Assembly (NCBI RefSeq): GCF_964340395.1
Contig: NC_135569.1
Location: 11,688,519-11,726,018, forward strand
DNA: 37,500 nucleotides
Direction of reading: 5' to 3'
DNA from: Glandiceps talaboti
Taxonomy: Eukaryota; Hemichordata; Enteropneusta; Spengelidae
The notes under the pieces were generated by a model that was given only the letters and a program-made list of their open reading frames with translations, was not told the origin of the DNA and did not search any database. A program made the translations under genes and the position numbers. Shown piece by piece: positions 1 through 9,440 of the stretch (positions are counted from its first letter, which is position 1; each line of letters opens with the position of its first letter).

Positions 1-39
1 TTTCAATTACAAATTTCTAATATAGTTTGTAATACTTAC

Positions 40-197
40 TGGTTTAGTTCACTGAGAATTGACTGTATAAGTTGATCATCACCAAATCCAGTCACAATAA
101 TGGAATACCCACTCTCTGCAAAAACTTTGGCGATTGCCAATCCAATCCCACTGGTTGACCCTGTTACCAAAACTACACGGGGCTTGCTTGCTGCCAT
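40..197 (-). CDS. Short-chain dehydrogenase paralogue, exon 1 only (gene continues past left edge)
   Basis: This exon reads leftward from an ATG at 197-195 and ends at a GT donor at 39-38 (GTAAGT-like). It encodes 52 complete codons plus two bases. The product starts MAASKPRVVLVTGSTSGIG, containing the TGxxxGxG dinucleotide-binding motif of classical SDR enzymes. It differs from exon 1 of the complete gene at 8523-8680 at only five of 52 residues; exon length (158 nt) and splice phase are identical. It is therefore the first exon of a tandem duplicate lying downstream in the same orientation, with the catalytic part outside the window. Likely product by homology to its neighbour: a D-3-hydroxybutyrate dehydrogenase-like NAD(H) oxidoreductase. 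Whether the rest of this copy is intact cannot be seen here. Confidence 0.85.
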
Positions 198-787
198 GGA
201 TATTCAACTTATGCTACCTTTTTTTTAAAAAAAATCTTGTCCAACAAAAAACCTGAAACTAATTCAAATAGTTAAATGATAATAAGAACAGAGGGGAGAA
301 TACGATAGTTCAAATAACATTATATCCTTGTTGTTTCGTCTTCACTTTTCTCGTTATTCAAAATAACTTCATAGTACGAATTTCCTACATTCATTCTCTT
401 ACAGACGTGATGATTCCTTGCATGGTATTGAGTTAAATGTAGTTGGCACATTCTCGCAATACAGCGTACATATTTCTGCTAAAGCAACCAGTACGTTTCG
501 TAAGGTGCCGTAAAGAGGCATGTGTTTTACGACGTTGAATTGGCAGGACACGTGTGACGACAAAGATGTGTCAAAGGTGAGTAAGGATATCGTATTACAT
601 GAGTTTGAAACAATTGGTGATTCTTCATTGCATTGGACATGCCTACAAGTACACACATGCACCATGCACCGTGTGTATAAGTCATGCCACGTCAGTAGTG
701 CAACGAAATGGGCTAGGTTTGGTTGTGTGCTGTAGTTGAATTGTTTGCTGTGTGTGAGTTTTGTCAGACTGTCAACAGTGGCAATGA
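198..787. other. Upstream region of the left SDR copy, no gene recognised
   Basis: Small ORFs on both strands (399-665 minus, 520-735 plus) have no recognisable motifs and overlap each other, so they look like chance. This stretch presumably contains the promoter and 5' leader of the left dehydrogenase copy, but no convincing core-promoter motif was identified. Confidence 0.5.
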
Positions 788-790
788 TAA

Positions 791-1226
791 GGGTAACCCT
801 ATTTTTAAAAAAATGTTTCTCATTACATTTTCATGGCAACTATGGGTAGGTCGGTCGATTAAAAATTAGAAAAATAAAAAGTATCTTCGTCATGTTTCCC
901 TGTCTTTCCTTTCCCTCTTCTCTTTCTTCTCTTGATTAGATTCCTGCTAACAATCCATTTCCCAGCTTCTCAACACAGTTGGCATGTTCTCAGCCCCCTA
1001 CTTGAGTAACTTCAGTCATGAAAAAAAGGCTCTGTTCGTGAACAAGTGTCGTCATCGCCACCAAGACTGTAGATGACATGGACAGTCTAGACACTCATAT
1101 TCTTGCCAGAGGAGGTGCTATTCCACAAAATATTAAGGGCGGCGCAAATTAAAATATTTCTCAATTTTGATGTCTGAAAATTTGGGTCGGTCGGGTAATG
1201 AGAAACAAAAAAATATAGGGTGACCC
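791..1226. mobile_element. MITE, PIF/Harbinger-like, 436 bp with TAA target duplication
   Basis: The left end begins GGGTAACCCTATTTTT and the right end, read in reverse complement, begins GGGTCACCCTATATTTTT. The similarity continues to a shared TGTTTCTCATTA. TAA flanks the element directly at 788-790 and 1227-1229, matching the 3-bp TWA duplication of PIF/Harbinger elements. There is no coding capacity inside, so it is a non-autonomous element. Superfamily assignment rests only on the duplication size and sequence. Confidence 0.65.
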
Positions 1227-1229
1227 TAA

Positions 1230-1877
1230 CACAGTACCAGTGACTCTCTGTCACTTATACTAACATGACCTACAGTGAGAGGTCAAGTATGCTATTAATA
1301 TTATAAATGTTAGCTGAACTTTGGAACTCAAGTCGATGGATTAATTTGTCGTTGATGTGGAATACATGTCATTTATCTGTTTAATTTACGCTAACAATTT
1401 AATCACGCGGGGGGGTAAATCACTAGGGGGTAGGGGAGGCAATTCGTTTCATAGCAGCAGGACCATACTTCTTTATCACAAATAGTTAATTTCGAAACCA
1501 GCAAATGTTTGATTAGTATAGTCTCTAGTCTATTTGTACTCTATCCGAGATACCACACTAGGCCTACTGTATATTGAATAACTATATATTTTACATATAA
1601 CTCAGTCCTTGAACTCATCCATGATTTTGTGCTACGAAGACTCAAATGTTTTAAACTGACCTTTACTTACTCTTAACCGTGTCTTGGGGTAAATATCGCG
1701 ACTCCAATGCTAGTCCTTCGCTAGGAAGCCAGTGTTTGTTCTATGGCGTCTAGTTTCAGCTGTCTGTACTTTTCTTTAGTGACCTAAAGACCTTTGCTCT
1801 CTCGTATTCAACCTCGTTCTGTTCGAATTATTTTACTGTTGACTACAGCATACAGTATGACATGGTGTAGCGTAGCG
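1230..1877. other. Intergenic stretch, nothing recognised
   Basis: No coding region, tandem repeat or RNA gene was recognised. A short G-rich tract lies near 1408-1440. Confidence 0.4.
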
Positions 1878-2441
1878 TAGTCTGGATGCCAATGTGATTT
1901 CTAACTAAACCACGTCTAGTCAAAGTCCCTCAATCAGCACAAGCATTTTTCATCCAATCAGTGAACCCCAGCGGTTAAAATGACGTAAACAGTGTATAAG
2001 TAGCATCCTGAGCAATCTGATTAAAATCCGATGTGGTGAAAGCGGCTAGATGTCCTTATTTACCTCTATTCATCGTGTTGTGACATTTGTTTTGTTCGGA
2101 GTGATCGCCGTGGGAAGGCGGCGATCACTCCGAACAAAACAAATGTCACAACACGATGAATAGAGGTAAATAAGGACATCTAGCCGCTTTCACCGCATCG
2201 GATTTTAATCAGATTGCATCCTGAGCTGACAAATATATCATATTTGGACATTACACAACTGCCCCGGTAAACACTAAATTTATAAGGTATTGCGGTATTA
2301 GTTAGAATTTGTGATTGGTTAACAAAACATGATTTTAATGACTATATGGTGCATCTCAGGTCTTATAGAGTATGTAACGACTTTGGCAATACTATAAGTA
2401 GTGGAGGTGTAAATGGTAACGATACCGTTACAGGAACTAGA
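1878..2441 (+). mobile_element. Dispersed repeat, copy A (interrupted by a palindromic insertion)
   Basis: From TAGTCTGGATGCC at 1878 to GAACTAGA at 2441 this segment aligns collinearly with 22250-22721. Shared blocks include CTCAATCAGCACAA, CATATTTGGACATTAC and GGAGGTGTAAATGGTAACGA. The only large difference is the 204-bp palindrome at 2013-2216 plus one copy of a 9-bp duplication, absent from the other copy. The two ends of the family look like a short inverted repeat (TAGTCTGG at the start, rc of the end TAGTCTAG in copy B), suggesting an old non-autonomous DNA transposon. The superfamily is unknown. Confidence 0.7.
2013..2216. mobile_element. Foldback (self-complementary) insertion, 204 bp, with 9-bp target duplication
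   Basis: Arms 2013-2109 and 2120-2216 are reverse complements with one mismatch in 97 bases, around a 10-nt loop at 2110-2119. CATCCTGAG occurs immediately outside both ends (2004-2012 and 2217-2225). The paralogous segment at 22377-22385 carries a single CATCCTGAG and no insert, so the palindrome is a true insertion that duplicated 9 bp. Nine-base duplications with long inverted repeats are usual for Mutator-like elements; assignment to that superfamily is inference. Confidence 0.85.
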
Positions 2442-4095
2442 GGGGTGGAGGCCGGTTAACTCGCTTAATTAAATAAATGAGTTCATATGATCGGAAAATT
2501 ATTTTTTGTTGTTTAAAAATTGTTTTGGATAATTTCAAAATGTGTCACAGTAAATTTGTATGGTATGCCTGAATTAATGAATTCGAGCTTCAGCTAGAGT
2601 CATATACGGTTCGAATTCATCATTTGGTTTAAATTTGTCAAAGGTATGGAATTTAAATTTGTTATTGTCAGTTTTCGGAATTGTTGGTGTCCAAATCATG
2701 GCAAATGTTATTGACGTAAAAGTTTTTCAATTGAATACATACATTTGTTCTATCAACATCACGAATCTCAGTTATCGAATGCAGCTTAGGGACCGGTTAG
2801 TTTCTTCGGCCGGGGGGGGGGGGGGGTCATCCTGTTTTTGATATTGGCAGTAGAGGGTTGGGGGGGTCATGCTGTTTTGGAAATTGTGGATAGGGGCGGT
2901 GATTGTGTTTAGGATTGTGATGGAAAAAAAAACACATCCTTTTCTACAATGGTATATAACCTTGTCTGAAATGTGGTACATGTGAATATTTATTCTTGTC
3001 CCTGTTTCTTACACCAATTCTTTAATATTACTTCACCAAAGAGTTCAAACATACATATACATATACATATACATATTTTACCTAGTTAGCTACCACACTA
3101 GTTACAGAGCATGTCGTGTAAATGCTTGGTTGTTTCACAATAATTGCTTCACTTATATTTGGGGCAAAAGTGAACTCAAAGGTTTTGTAATGGTAATCTT
3201 TATAGATAGTTTATAAAAGAAGTTAATCTAAATTATCAAATTGTTCTGCTCTTCAGTATGAACTTGTCAGATACACTTTCTATCTCATCAGATTCCAGTT
3301 TCTATTATACACACACTAGGTATGGCACCTAATGTTTTCTAACATACCAGTGACTTTACTATACAATAGACCTTACACGTGTAGGATCTATGACTATACA
3401 TGCAATATTAATGCCCCTATACCAATGTTACGGGCCCATTTTTACATGACATGTGAAACCCATCTAAAACTTACATCTATATTAGCTTTTCAAACCTTGG
3501 ATAAATTACCTCAAAGGCTACGAATAACCTAAAAATTGCCAAACCACCCCCCCCAAAAAAAAAAATCAAAAAAAAATCCAGATCTGCCAGGGGGAAAACC
3601 CCAAGGACGCCTCACCCCGGAGGTCACTCATGCATTCAACCAACAATCAGATCTTTTTCCTGTCATAATGGTATATAACTTCTTACAAATATTTTCACCT
3701 ATGCTAATTTGAGATGATATTGTCTTTTAAAGATGTGAAATGTTTGTCGAGATAGTCTAAAATTGCTTTAAACTCCAAATCTCCCTTACCAATGATACTA
3801 CCATCAGATGTGTTGACCTTTACTATAATGATGGCATTTAACTTTTTAAGAACATATTTCAACCCTTTAATCGTGTGCACATATTGAATACCTTGCTGTG
3901 AATTTCTGTATTAATATGTGATTGGACAGGCCTAGGACTTGCTGTAAGCTGTTTCTTGACTCCCTAGCTATTTACCCAAGTGAAATAAGATTGACAAAGT
4001 CTGTGTTTGCAACTCAATACCTACATTGCAAAAAGCTAAAACACGTGTAAATTGTTTGTTATTGTGTACACGTACAATAACAAGCTTTTTACACT
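2442..4095. other. Gene-free stretch with homopolymer and small simple repeats
   Basis: It contains a G tract at about 2813-2826, followed by a short direct repeat (GGTCATCCTGTTTT and GGTCATGCTGTTTT). There is also a CATATA-type microsatellite at about 3052-3075 and a C/A-rich tract at about 3543-3575. ORFs here are short, unsupported and partly generated by these tracts. No gene was recognised. Confidence 0.5.
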
Positions 4096-4101
4096 TTTAT
4101 T
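4096..4101 (-). promoter_or_regulatory. Candidate polyadenylation signal (AATAAA on the minus strand)
   Basis: The plus strand reads TTTATT here, giving AATAAA on the minus strand about 280 nt beyond the stop codon of the dehydrogenase gene. Position and sequence fit a poly(A) signal, but the hexamer is common in AT-rich DNA. Confidence 0.35.
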
Positions 4102-4378
4102 AATCTTTGAGTTACAAACAAGGATTTGTTCTATGTTGTTTAACGTTGATTTTTTTCAAGTAGGAAGCCATGATAAATTGCTTTATAAATCAAACATCGA
4201 AAGTAAATCCTCATTTCTGGCCACTTTAACAAATCTAGTACATTGTAATTAGCAATTTTTGACAGGATTACGATAATTCAAGTATGTTTCAAGTTAGCAG
4301 AGTTAGCATCTTGTGTCAGTACAAGCATCAAATTCTGAGAAAGTTAGGTGTAAGATAAACACAGTTATATTTGTAATA

Positions 4379-4603
4379 TCACTGTGCTGTCCATCCACCA
4401 TCTAAAGACAATGCCGATCCTGTCATTCGATCAGCTGCTGGTGAACACATAAACTTCACAGTTTCTGCAACCTTAGAATAGAAGCAAACAAAGAATACTT
4501 TAAGTTCTTTCCTTGTATGTATGTATGTATGTATGTATGTATGTATGTATGTATGTATGTATGTATGTATGTATGTATGTATGTATGTGTGTGTGTGTAT
4601 GTA

Positions 4604-4634
<31 letters not shown>

Positions 4635-4689
4635 ATGTATGTATGTATGTATGTATGTATGTATGGATGGATGGATGGATGGATGGATG

Positions 4690-4721
<32 letters not shown>

Positions 4722-4724
4722 CAT

Positions 4725-4759
<35 letters not shown>

Positions 4760-6206
4760 GGTATGTATGTAGGTACACATTATCAGTTCACCCAGTATAT
4801 CCTGCCCTTCAGACGATCTGTACTTATACAGATCAATGAACTCATAAATATTCAAAGATGACTGAACCATCCATTCCAACATACCTGCTCCACAGTTATC
4901 GTTTCTAACATCGGTTGTAGTTCTTTTAGATCCTCAATCTGTAAGAAATCATACATACCATAAATTAAATGCACATTGGATACGTTTAAAAATTCTTCAT
5001 TCGATGTTGAATATTGTTGTGGCCCAACGTGCTCTCCAAATAGTATCATGGAATATCATGTGTAAACTGTAAATATGAACTGTACATTAATTATTCAATA
5101 ACTGCAAATGTGTGCAGCTGACTCCCCCGGGGATTTTCGCTCTGTTGAACAATGGCGAAAATTAACAAAAAAAATCAAAATATCAGTTAGGACACCAGAG
5201 TGTAGTAGTCTACAGATATGGGGCAGTTCCAGACATTAATAGCAACATGTTACTCGACATATATACATTTAACGTGTTACCTTTGCTTCTTCGAACGTGA
5301 TACCTTTACGAGCTGCATCCTCTTCCGATAATTTCCTTGCCACTGAAATGTTAACCAGGAAATATGATTCAGAAGTCTTTTATTTGAGAGAGCTATTCAC
5401 AAATCACAAACCTTATACTTTCAAATAACACATTGGTGGTATGGTATAAAACCAGCGGAAAAAACTGTCCATTTGCTTGCTAGTAGCAAGCAGGAATGAT
5501 ACAATGTTCATGCAAAGACATACATATAATTAGTGCCAGTAACTTGTCAAAGCATAAAAACCATAGGAGACCAGATCCACGGCCTCGTTGGTAGAACACT
5601 ACATGTACATGTTCTAACATCGCGAACCACTGTTACTTAGTCTGTTACATTGTAACTTCAAAAGATATAAACAATCTGATAAGAGCTGTGTGTGAACCTA
5701 TATCATGTTGTTTTTGTATCAGTTGTATTGCTGTTTTTACATAATTTTGTCTTTGCATAAAGTCTCTCCCTGGCTTGGGTCATTCAAACGCACTGGTGTT
5801 TTTTCGAGGGGTGTATCATAGTGTCGATCCACAATTTCATTATCATTTTCTTAGTACAAATATGTTTCAGGCAAAACGGAGACTGTAGTACCAAACTATC
5901 TGATACGTTTCCTTTACATTATACTAATCACAGAAACACCCGACAATTTATATGATACTCTGCCAAATCCTTAATGTTCGAAGAATGATGGAATATATCT
6001 TACATCGTGACAAGAACAGCAAAGAAGTTACATGTAAAATAATTAACTGCATTAAAGGGGTGAATACTCACGTGGGGTGTCAACAACACCAAGGCATATT
6101 GCGTTGCAGGTAACGCCGTCATTAGCTGTTTCCAAGGCAACTGTCTGTAAAACATAGGATCATCATCATCATCATTACAACCACCACCACCACCACCACC
6201 ATCACT

Positions 6207-6260
<54 letters not shown>

Positions 6261-7346
6261 GTCATAATCATAATAATAATCACCACCACCACCACCACCA
6301 CCACCACCACCACCACCACCCTCCTCCTCCTCCTCCTCCTCCTCCTCATCATCATCATCATCATCATCATCACATACTTAAGACTTACTTTAGTCAGTCC
6401 AAGTAGCCCATGTTTAGCAGCGACATAGGCAGCTCGATTAATGAGTCCTATTTTACCCATGGCTGACGAATTATTGACAATCCTCCCCCAACCTATTCGG
6501 GAAAATATTATGAACCGGATAACATGTGAATAAACAAGGGCATTCCACTGTTGGTAAAAAGTTACTGTATTTTTTTTGTAAATTTTGAAAGAATCAATAA
6601 TTTGATGCAAAGACGAATTAACAATAAAGATTTGCCGTTGGCAACAATATTGTATCTAATTATTGATAATAGCTGAAAACATTCGTTTAAGGTTACCCGT
6701 AATTGAAAAATATGGTAAATTAAAACTATTGACTGCCATCAACATTTGGTTACTGGGCCTTATAATTTGATAAACGGATTAACTTATCCGAGACTTTGAT
6801 TTGATTGATTTTAAACTCTCCAATGCCTTGAGTATCTTGAGTAATCAATGCGATATTTGTCCATCAGCTGTCTTCAAGTTGAAGGAACCTCATTGATGAA
6901 ATAAATGTCCTAATTGCAACAAGTTCAAGAAAGACAAACCAAGGTTTTATGTAATATTTTCAAAAGACTAAGTTATCTAAAATTGTACCATAGTAATATG
7001 GATAGATAATTTCAGTTGAACTTGATCGATAAACTTTCAGATAAATAACAATTCCTATAGTATCTTACCTCGTTTCTTCATGTCTGGAAGGAACAGTTTG
7101 ATCAAGTGAAATGGTGCGGTCAGCATAACGGCTACCATGTTGTCCCATACATCCAATGGGAAGTCTTCAAAAGGAAACTTACGTTGGTAACCTTTAATAG
7201 ATGTTGAACAAGACATTGAAATGTGTGCTTTTTGCCATTCTCTGGAATTATAACTTTGATGTGTTTTGTTACATTTATGATCTATGTTGAGGTTTTGAAG
7301 TATAAACAGTACTGTGATGAAAATGTTAATAAGATGACATAAACAT

Positions 7347-7430
<84 letters not shown>

Positions 7431-8680
7431 GCATACACACACACGCACAAGTAGTTCCTTCAAAATCATATTTTTACAAAAGTTTAGAGCTTTGCACCCG
7501 CACTTAATCATGAAACGAAATTAATAAGCGCCTTTTATTTTTAAAAAATCATGTACATCTGTAAACGAAAGCATAACATACTTGCTAACTGCTATTATAG
7601 CCTCTGTCGTGGGTAAAGATTAAATCAAATCAGTATTTAAAAAATGAAACTATAACATAACTGGGCTTAATTATACTGACCTGCATTGTTCACCAATATA
7701 TCGATACCATCTGGATGGATTTCTTTAACTTTTCTGTACAATTCTTCTATTTCGTCCGGCTTGCATAAATCAGCAGGGACGTAGTGTGCACCAGCTTTCG
7801 AGAGCCTGGAAGGCATTTTGAAAGTCTTATTCTACATTTCAATGAGTTAATCTACAATCATTAGATAGATTCGATGTTTCTTGTCTTCACAGGACGTTCT
7901 TGATTGTATGTATTTAAGAAATACTACTACCACCACCACCACCACCACCACTGCCACCATCACTTCAACCACTAAGATATTTTGAACAATTCGAATCCAT
8001 TAAATGTATTTTATCTCCACCGTTTAAAATAATACAATGTAACTATTTGTAAACAGACGACCATCAGCATTATTCCATGCACAAGCCAGCCAAGTTCAAC
8101 AAAATATAGTCGTTCTACGTCACGACAACACGTGTCTATGTCACAACGCGTGTCTACGTCACTGGTTCTGCTGTGGTCCAAATATAAGTCAAAACGCTAA
8201 AAATTGCCATTGCTTTCCCTGATTTTTGATTTATATTACTGGCGATGGTATACTTATATTATTCCCCAATACTTTTCTTCATTCAGGAACATACTCCTGA
8301 CTTAAGGGGTTGTCACTACTCGTCTAGCGACTCGTCTAGTGACAAGGGCCCACCCCCTTAGGCCACTCGTATTTCCCTGGGCTGAACATCTAATAATTTC
8401 GAAGCTTACAGAAGTTTCAAATACAACATCATTGACATAGCTTATAGTACTTAGTTGATTTTTATGATATTTCAGACTTGTTATTTTAATTATAAATCTC
8501 TGATATACTTTGCGTTACTTACTGGTTTAGTTCACTCAGGATTGATTGTATAAGTTGGTCGTCGCCAAATCCAGTCACAATAATGGAATATCCAATTCCT
8601 GCAAAAGCCTTCGCTATTGCTAATCCTATTCCACTGGTTGAGCCTGTAACCAAAACTACACGGGGCTTTTTTGTCGCCAT
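4379..8680 (-). CDS. D-3-hydroxybutyrate dehydrogenase-like short-chain dehydrogenase, complete, 8 exons
   Basis: Coding exons, 5' to 3': 8680-8523, 7805-7681, 7191-7069, 6492-6389, 6144-6072, 5342-5281, 4938-4885 and 4471-4379. All introns are GT-AG, and the joined frame is 792 nt (263 aa) with no stop before the TGA at 4381-4379. Domains: TGSTSGIG at residues 12-19 (cofactor loop), NNAG at 92-95, catalytic Ser145, Tyr158 and Lys162 (YVAAK), and a C-terminal LSLDGGWTAQ. The order and wording (GFGD after the second strand, MKKRGWGRI, AYVAAKHGLLGLTK, CNAIC) match bacterial-type D-3-hydroxybutyrate dehydrogenase, which interconverts 3-hydroxybutyrate and acetoacetate with NAD(H). Length fits that ~260-aa family rather than the ~340-aa mitochondrial BDH1. 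No targeting peptide is obvious, so it is probably cytosolic. It has a tandem duplicate starting at 197. Substrate is inferred from family resemblance only. Confidence 0.9.
4514..4772. repeat. Compound microsatellite in the last intron of the dehydrogenase gene
   Basis: Successive blocks of (ATGT)n with internal (GT)n runs, (GGAT)n, (GGCA)n and (CAGA)n, returning to ATGT, lie between exons 7 and 8. Open frames of 80-170 codons on both strands here (for example runs of YVCM or HTYI) are artefacts of the 4-bp period. Confidence 0.95.
5343..6071 (-). other. Intron 5 of the dehydrogenase gene, nothing else recognised
   Basis: This lies between exon 5 (6072-6144) and exon 6 (5281-5342). A GT donor on the minus strand starts at 6071 and an AG acceptor ends at 5343. 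No repeat or embedded gene was recognised. Confidence 0.7.
6159..6373. repeat. Trinucleotide microsatellite (ATC, ACC and CTC blocks) in intron 4
   Basis: About 215 bp of blocks of CAT/ATC, CAC/ACC and CTC triplets, starting 14 nt upstream of exon 5 on the minus strand and ending about 16 nt past the exon 4 donor. Almost the whole intron is microsatellite. Open frames through it are low-complexity artefacts. Confidence 0.95.
6493..7068 (-). other. Intron 3 of the dehydrogenase gene, nothing else recognised
   Basis: AT-rich intron between exons 3 and 4, with canonical GT-AG ends on the minus strand. No embedded feature was recognised. Confidence 0.7.
7348..7426. repeat. (CT)n microsatellite in intron 2
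   Basis: About 79 bp of uninterrupted CT dinucleotide, followed by an AC-rich tail to about 7448. It is located within intron 2 (7192-7680) of the dehydrogenase gene. Confidence 0.95.
7806..8522 (-). other. Intron 1 of the dehydrogenase gene, with a short (ACC)n tract
   Basis: The donor is GTAAGT at 8522-8517 and the acceptor AG at 7807-7806 on the minus strand. A short CAC/ACC triplet tract occurs at about 7924-7959. A 9-bp inverted repeat (TTGTCACTA/TAGTGACAA) lies near 8310-8345. Nothing coding was recognised. Confidence 0.65.
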
Positions 8681-8847
8681 GGTTACGTCTGTTATCCCTG
8701 TGTCAAATAAATAAAGATGGCGGTTTTGGAAGGTAATACTTGCAGTATAAACTAAGAGAAACAGAAGTGAAATAGCCTTTAAGATATTTACATAGTTTAA
8801 TTGAAGTTTTCGTTTAGGTGCATGTCTTATAAAGCTTATTGATGTAG

Positions 8848-9440
8848 CATTTAGTTTTAATGAGTCATTTGCATAAGTAATCATTTTCAGTAATTCATAC
8901 ATGCTAATATATTTTGGTACATACTTCAAACATAGCAGGCACCACATGCCTTCAGAAAATTGTCCATGTGTCTTTTAATTTTAATGAGTCATTTGTATAA
9001 TTAGTGATTTTCAGTAATTAGGCTATATGTGAAGAGTACTAGTGCAAGCTTCACGTTCTATATAATTTGGTACATACATTCATGATAACAGTGCATGTGT
9101 CTCATAAATGTTATTGAATTAACTGTTATTTTTAATGAGTCATTTGCATAATTAGTGATTTTCAGTAATAGGCTAAATAATGCCCTCTTCAATGCAAATT
9201 CAATATAATTTGGTACATACATCAACCATACCAATGCTCACGTGTTCTAAAATGATTGTTGATGTATCCGTTAGTTGTAATGTTTCATTTGCATAATTAA
9301 TGGTTTTCAGTAATTAGGCGATATTTTAGGAATGCACACTTGAAATTTCATAGAAGCTGGTACATGCATTGATATACTTTACTAGTGTAGATGTTTATTG
9401 CAATCAGTCGTTTGATAATTAGTAATTTGATAATACAAAC
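8848..9440 (-). repeat. Degenerate ~150-bp tandem repeat upstream of the dehydrogenase start
   Basis: The block AATGAGTCATTTGCATAA followed by TTTTCAGTAATT recurs, diverged, at about 8859, 8983, 9133, 9279 and 9400. Each is followed after some 40-60 bp by ATATAATTTGGTACATAC-like sequence. Spacing is irregular (about 120-150 bp), so this is an old array. It begins about 170 bp upstream of the dehydrogenase ATG on the minus strand. Several units keep ATTTGCAT. Confidence 0.7.

Noticed and set aside
4379-4882. Long overlapping open frames on both strands rich in Tyr-Val-Cys-Met or His-Thr-Tyr-Ile
   Set aside because: They are translations of tetranucleotide microsatellites, which stay open in several frames. 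The minus-strand frame only gains meaning in its last 30 codons, which are exon 8 of the dehydrogenase.
5575-5660. tRNA-like or SINE-like segment (GGCCTCGTTGGTAGAACAC)
   Set aside because: It resembles an A box only loosely. No B box or cloverleaf could be drawn.
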